NCBI GenBank assembly: GCA_009704445.1
Contig: WLED01000008.1
Coordinates: forward strand, 1-19,588
Direction of reading: 5' to 3'
Length of the DNA stretch: 19,588 bases
DNA from: Actinomycetota bacterium
GTDB lineage: Bacteria > Actinomycetota > Actinomycetes > Nanopelagicales > Nanopelagicaceae
The notes below the pieces were generated by a model. The model saw nothing but the letters and a program-made list of their open reading frames with translations. It was not told the origin of the DNA and ran no database searches. Both the position numbers and the translations under genes were made by a program. Shown in pieces: positions 16,279 to 19,588 of the stretch (position 1 is its first letter; each line of letters begins with the position of its first letter).

Positions 16279-18061
16279 GTAAGACCTTTTTCTGCGCAGT
16301 TAACTGTGCTTCATTGAGGGCAACCTTTTTAACTTTCTCCTTCGTTGGTGCTATTCCTTGTGACTGCAAAACAAAAGACATTACTTCTTTAAATACTGGG
16401 CCACCTAATGCTCCACCCCAGTGCATTCCTTTTGGATCTTGAATAGTTACATTAATTACATAGGCGGGTTTATCTGCGGGAGCAAAACCAATAAATGAAG
16501 CTGTATAGCCGCGATAACACCCGCATGTGTCATCAATTCGCTGGGCAGTACCTGTTTTTCCTGCAACTCGATATCCGGCTATTGCCGCAGTTGGTGCGGT
16601 TCCATGTGCGGAAACAACCGTTTCCATCATCATTCTCATTTGCTTGGCCGTAGTTGCACTCACGACTCGAACAGCTTTTTGCTGTTTAGTTGGTGTGTAG
16701 TTTCCACTTGAATCACTTGTACCTGCAATAACAGTAGGTGGAACTCTCACTCCATCATTTGCAATTGTTGCAAAAATGCTTGTTGCCTGCATTGTGTTCA
16801 GTGAATATCCCTGCCCGAAAGCCACTGTAGGTGCAGTTGTTCCAGACCAATCACTAACTTCCAAAAGTTTTCCTCGTGATTCTCCAGGTAATCCCGCTTC
16901 AGTTTTTACTCCGACTCCAAATTTTGTTAAGTAGTCATATAAACTCTGGTTTGAAATCATCTCACCAATCAAAATCGAACCAGTATTGCTTGAAACTGCC
17001 AAAATTCCAGAAGCTGTCAACCGTTGAGTCGGATGAGGCTCATGATCGCTAAAAACTTTATCTGCGCGCTTTAATTTATAAGGAACAGTTAAAACTGTCT
17101 CCGGCGTAATTTTTTTCTCCTCTATAGCAGCAGCCAGCGTCATAATTTTTCCAGTTGACCCTGGTTCATATATATCTTGAACTGATGGATTTCTCATGGC
17201 AATCAGTGAAACTTTTTTGGTGTTGTTTGGATCAAAAGTGGGGGCGGTTGCATGTGCCAAAATGTGTCCAGTCTTTGGATCCATCACAATCACAGTTCCA
17301 CTCAGTGCATTTGAGGATTTAACTGCTTTGGCTATAGCTTTTGATGCCACCCATTGAATATCTCGATCAACTGTCAGACGAACCGAGGTTCCAGTTTTCG
17401 CTGGAACTATCTCTGACTGTGAACCAGGAATCTCAGCTTTGAATCCATTTGCATATGAGTACTTACCGTCTACTCCGGAGATCTTGGAGTTCATACTGGA
17501 TTCAAGACCAGTTGCTCCGACGCCTTCATGATTTACAAATCCAACAAGTGAAGCGACCAGATGACCAGATGGATATTCGCGTATGTAACTGCGTTCAGGA
17601 AAGAAGCCAATTATTCGCTCTGGACTCATCGGTTCATGCTGAGCATTGTATGCAGCGATTGCTTCAGTTAACTTCAGCCATGTAGCAGGCTTTGCATTTC
17701 GGGCAACCATGCTCCATTTTCGAGTACCTGTCAGGGATGTTTCGACTTCAGCCTCTGGCAAACCAAGAATTGGTGCCGTCAACTTCGCAACTTTGCCAGG
17801 ATTTAGAATTTGAGTTTGATCTACGACAATGCTTATTGCTGCAACACTGCGAGCAAATGCCACACCGTTGATGTCAGTTATATCTCCTCTAGGAGCTTGC
17901 AGGGTGCTTACTTTTTCCATTTCATTAAATGCTTTAAGTCTGTAGTCACTCGCTTGAATGGCTTGGATCTGAATTAAACGAACCCCAAATAGAAAAACAA
18001 TGAACGCCGTCAATAGAACTAAGGCTCTAATTCTTGAATGAGATAAGTTAAAGTTACCCAT
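16262..18061 (-). CDS. ftsI: Septal transpeptidase FtsI (PBP3, class B PBP)
   Basis: Membrane-anchored D,D-transpeptidase that cross-links septal peptidoglycan; 599 residues. A short cytoplasmic N-terminus is followed by one helix (about 11-30). The pedestal starts with APRGDITDINGVAFA (56-70). The penicillin-binding domain has the catalytic STGK at 302-305 (Ser302), SSN at 357-359 and KTGT at 502-505, so all three active-site motifs are intact. No PASTA repeats are present. DTCGCYRGYTASF (511-523) carries a close cysteine pair after the KTG box. The C-terminal tail (about 570-599) is lysine-rich. The ATG overlaps the ftsL end by 8 bp. Neighbours FtsW and FtsL are its expected partners. Confidence 0.97.
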   Translation of the reverse strand: MGNFNLSHSRIRALVLLTAFIVFLFGVRLIQIQAIQASDYRLKAFNEMEKVSTLQAPRGDITDINGVAFARSVAAISIVVDQTQILNPGKVAKLTAPILGLPEAEVETSLTGTRKWSMVARNAKPATWLKLTEAIAAYNAQHEPMSPERIIGFFPERSYIREYPSGHLVASLVGFVNHEGVGATGLESSMNSKISGVDGKYSYANGFKAEIPGSQSEIVPAKTGTSVRLTVDRDIQWVASKAIAKAVKSSNALSGTVIVMDPKTGHILAHATAPTFDPNNTKKVSLIAMRNPSVQDIYEPGSTGKIMTLAAAIEEKKITPETVLTVPYKLKRADKVFSDHEPHPTQRLTASGILAVSSNTGSILIGEMISNQSLYDYLTKFGVGVKTEAGLPGESRGKLLEVSDWSGTTAPTVAFGQGYSLNTMQATSIFATIANDGVRVPPTVIAGTSDSSGNYTPTKQQKAVRVVSATTAKQMRMMMETVVSAHGTAPTAAIAGYRVAGKTGTAQRIDDTCGCYRGYTASFIGFAPADKPAYVINVTIQDPKGMHWGGALGGPVFKEVMSFVLQSQGIAPTKEKVKKVALNEAQLTAQKKVLRAQAN

Positions 18062-18458
18062 TATTGATCACATCTTTTTCAGGCTTAGACTTTAGCTCTA
18101 AAAAGTTTGGAACTTTAGAGGGCTTCATACCAAGCTCGGTTGCTTTTTGAGCAAGTGCTTCTGGGGAAGAAATTGCATCTATCTCCCTTGCGATCGCCTC
18201 TCTTTGATCGCTCACTAGCTTGGCTTCAGCCTTTAACTCTGAAAGCTTAAAAGCATCTTGCGCCAAAAGTGTATTTATGAAAAGAAGTAACAAAAGACCA
18301 AGGGCGCCGACTATAGAGACAAAAACTGCAAAAAATCTTCGATCTGCTTGTTTACCAGCTGATGGTTCTGGCACAAGTTTGAGAGCCACTTCCGTGCTCT
18401 TTTCAGCAAGGATTTTTTTGGAACGAGTGACAGCTGGTGCAAGTGATGTAAGTGCCAT
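18054..18458 (-). CDS. ftsL: FtsL-like divisome protein
   Basis: 134 residues of bitopic topology: a basic cytoplasmic N-terminus of about 41 residues, one strong transmembrane helix (about 42-65), then a charged heptad-like region (about 70-98) suited to a coiled coil, then SPEALAQKATELGMKPSKVPNF, which resembles the FtsL end pattern (AxxLGM.P). Sequence conservation in FtsL is weak, so the call rests on topology, size and position between rsmH and ftsI. FtsL pairs with FtsB and FtsQ and contacts FtsW-FtsI. The ATG shares one base with the rsmH stop (TAATG), an arrangement that favours reinitiation. Confidence 0.88.
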   Translation of the reverse strand: MALTSLAPAVTRSKKILAEKSTEVALKLVPEPSAGKQADRRFFAVFVSIVGALGLLLLLFINTLLAQDAFKLSELKAEAKLVSDQREAIAREIDAISSPEALAQKATELGMKPSKVPNFLELKSKPEKDVINNG

Positions 18459-19411
18459 TATGCGGCCACTCTTTCAATCGCTCGAAGTCGTACCGATTGT
18501 GATCTCGAGTTTTCTTCTACTTCTTCATCTGTAGGCCCTTGGCTGCCTCGAAAAACCAAAGCAAACTTTGCTGCAAATTCTGGTAGTTCCACTGGAAGCT
18601 CTCGTGGTGTGCCTGATGTGCTGGCTGAGACAAATATCTCTTTGACTATGCGATCCTCAAGTGATTGAAAAGACATAACTACTAAGCGTGCGCCAACATT
18701 TAGAATTTCAAGTGCAACCGGTAGTGCGCGACTAATGCTTCCGAGTTCGTCATTAACCTCAATGCGAAGAGCCTGGAATGTTCGCTTTGCTGGATTACCG
18801 CCGGTTCGACGAGTTGCCGCTGGAATCGCATCCTTTACGAGTGCTGCTAACTGCGCGGTTGAATTCATTGGCGCAATTTCTCGGGTGCGCATAATTGATT
18901 CAACAATTCGTGTGGCGAATTTTTCTTCACCATAAGTTCTCAAAATGCGAACTAGCTGCCCAGGTTCATATGTATTGACTATCTCTGCGGCGGTTAATGA
19001 CTGCCTGCGATCCATCCGCATATCCAGAGGAGCATCCTGAGAGTAAGAAAAACCTCGATCGGTTTGATCTAACTGCATTGAGGAAGTTCCTAGATCAAAT
19101 AGAGCACCATCAATTTTCTTGAAACCAAAGCTATGTACAACATCACCAATGGCATCAAAACTCTGATGGGCAGTTAGAAGTCGATCACCAAATTCAGAAA
19201 GTCTGGCTGTCGCTTTTGTAATTGCTTCTTGATCGCGGTCAATAGCAATCACAGTTAAATGTGGAAATTTTTGAAGTAGTGCTTCGGTGTGTCCACCCAA
19301 ACCTAATGTTGCATCAACTACAACAGGATTTTCTGTCGATTCAATTGCGGGAGAAAGAAGGTCGATACAGCGATCACGCATTACAGATATATGTTCGTTA
19401 TCGATACTCAC
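18458..19411 (-). CDS. rsmH: 16S rRNA m4C1402 methyltransferase RsmH (MraW)
   Basis: SAM-dependent methyltransferase acting on C1402 of 16S rRNA in the ribosome P site; 317 residues. HISVMRDRCIDLL opens the protein, followed by the SAM loop DATLGLGGHT (33-42). FDLGTSSMQLDQTDRGFSY and DMRMDRRQSLTAAEIVN are the family signatures, and the end shows SFQSLEDRIVKE, again typical. The start is GTG (19409-19411) behind AAAGGGGG four bases away; no ATG precedes it. It is the first visible gene of the minus-strand run. The long structured leader upstream, and the absence of mraZ within the remaining 177 nt, are discussed separately. Confidence 0.97.
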   Translation of the reverse strand: MSIDNEHISVMRDRCIDLLSPAIESTENPVVVDATLGLGGHTEALLQKFPHLTVIAIDRDQEAITKATARLSEFGDRLLTAHQSFDAIGDVVHSFGFKKIDGALFDLGTSSMQLDQTDRGFSYSQDAPLDMRMDRRQSLTAAEIVNTYEPGQLVRILRTYGEEKFATRIVESIMRTREIAPMNSTAQLAALVKDAIPAATRRTGGNPAKRTFQALRIEVNDELGSISRALPVALEILNVGARLVVMSFQSLEDRIVKEIFVSASTSGTPRELPVELPEFAAKFALVFRGSQGPTDEEVEENSRSQSVRLRAIERVAA

Positions 19412-19440
19412 TAGTCCCCCTTTCCTCGGTAACTTCCTGC

Positions 19441-19588
19441 TTTAAATCTTTACAACTGCTCTCATCTCTGGTCACTGCCGGCCGACGGATCTAAAGTTGT
19501 AACGGCACCGGGGAAGGGGTGTCGCTACTTTCGAAGGGTCGGCAGTGGCCACAAATGAGAGTTAGAACAAACCTGGAAAGACCTCCTC
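19441..19588 (-). ncRNA. Structured RNA leader before rsmH, possibly an mraW RNA motif
   Basis: No coding frame is evident from 19412 to the edge. Read on the minus strand, the arm at 19561-19538 (CTCTCATTTGTGGCCACTGC onward) pairs with the arm at 19486-19459 over more than 20 positions with few mismatches and one 4-nt bulge. Its loop holds a hairpin (CACC/GGTG at 19518-19521 and 19506-19509). TTACAACT in the loop (19502-19495) is exactly complementary to AGTTGTAA (19457-19450), which begins 1 nt after the main stem: an H-type pseudoknot. A conserved actinobacterial RNA, the mraW motif, is known to lie before mraW (rsmH) operons, so this is a plausible member; I cannot confirm its consensus from memory. 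The structure could also be read on the plus strand. The right boundary is cut by the window. Confidence 0.55.

Noticed and set aside
19412..19430. GAGGAAAG before rsmH, as in the conserved RNase P RNA core
   Set aside because: The rest of the RNase P core does not follow; the G-rich run simply serves as the rsmH ribosome binding site.
1..19588. Mobile elements, CRISPR arrays, tRNA or rRNA genes
   Set aside because: No transposase or integrase motifs, no regularly spaced repeats and no tRNA- or rRNA-like segments were seen; the window is occupied by conserved housekeeping genes.

Overview
The window is a division and cell wall (dcw) cluster from an actinobacterium, read almost entirely on the minus strand, with a T-box-controlled isoleucyl-tRNA synthetase gene pointing towards it from the left. 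The lineage is suggested by the gene order (rsmH-ftsL-ftsI-murE-murF-mraY-murD-ftsW-murG-murC-ftsQ-ftsZ-pgeF-yggS-sepF-yggT), the presence of SepF, the short Stem I of the ileS T-box, the actinobacterial type of IleRS, and an FtsZ tail ending in a DIPDFMK-type peptide. The DNA is AT-rich by eye for an actinobacterium and very tightly packed, which fits small-genome planktonic actinobacteria (acI / Nanopelagicales-like). That placement is an inference.

Layout. 1-98: left edge and ileS upstream region, no confident gene. 99-273: T-box leader (+), ending in a hairpin that covers the ileS Shine-Dalgarno sequence and is followed by six T. 275-3397: ileS (+), a type 2-like IleRS whose class I signature is GTHH instead of HxGH. 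3384-5448 (-): yggT, sepF, yggS, pgeF. 5460-6590 (-): ftsZ, preceded by the only sizeable non-coding gap inside the cluster (6591-6739), which holds a strong ribosome binding site, a candidate promoter and an inverted repeat. 6740-19411 (-): ftsQ, murC, murG, ftsW, murD, mraY, murF, murE, ftsI, ftsL, rsmH, nearly all overlapping or abutting. 19412-19588: long leader of the cluster with a strong stem and a predicted pseudoknot; it could match the actinobacterial mraW RNA motif.

The genes form one pathway. MurC, MurD, MurE and MurF build UDP-MurNAc-pentapeptide (MurE has the DNPR motif of meso-diaminopimelate enzymes). MraY and MurG make lipid I and lipid II. FtsW polymerises glycan and FtsI cross-links it at the septum, with FtsL and FtsQ as membrane partners. 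FtsZ forms the ring, SepF anchors it, YggT is a small membrane protein of the same neighbourhood, PgeF edits wrongly built precursors, YggS handles pyridoxal phosphate, and RsmH methylates 16S rRNA.

No mobile element, CRISPR array, tRNA or rRNA gene was seen. The most interesting parts are the structured RNA before rsmH, the T-box whose terminator-like hairpin also hides the ribosome binding site, the swapped signature motif of IleRS, the dyad before ftsZ, and the inverted ileS with no divIVA between it and yggT.
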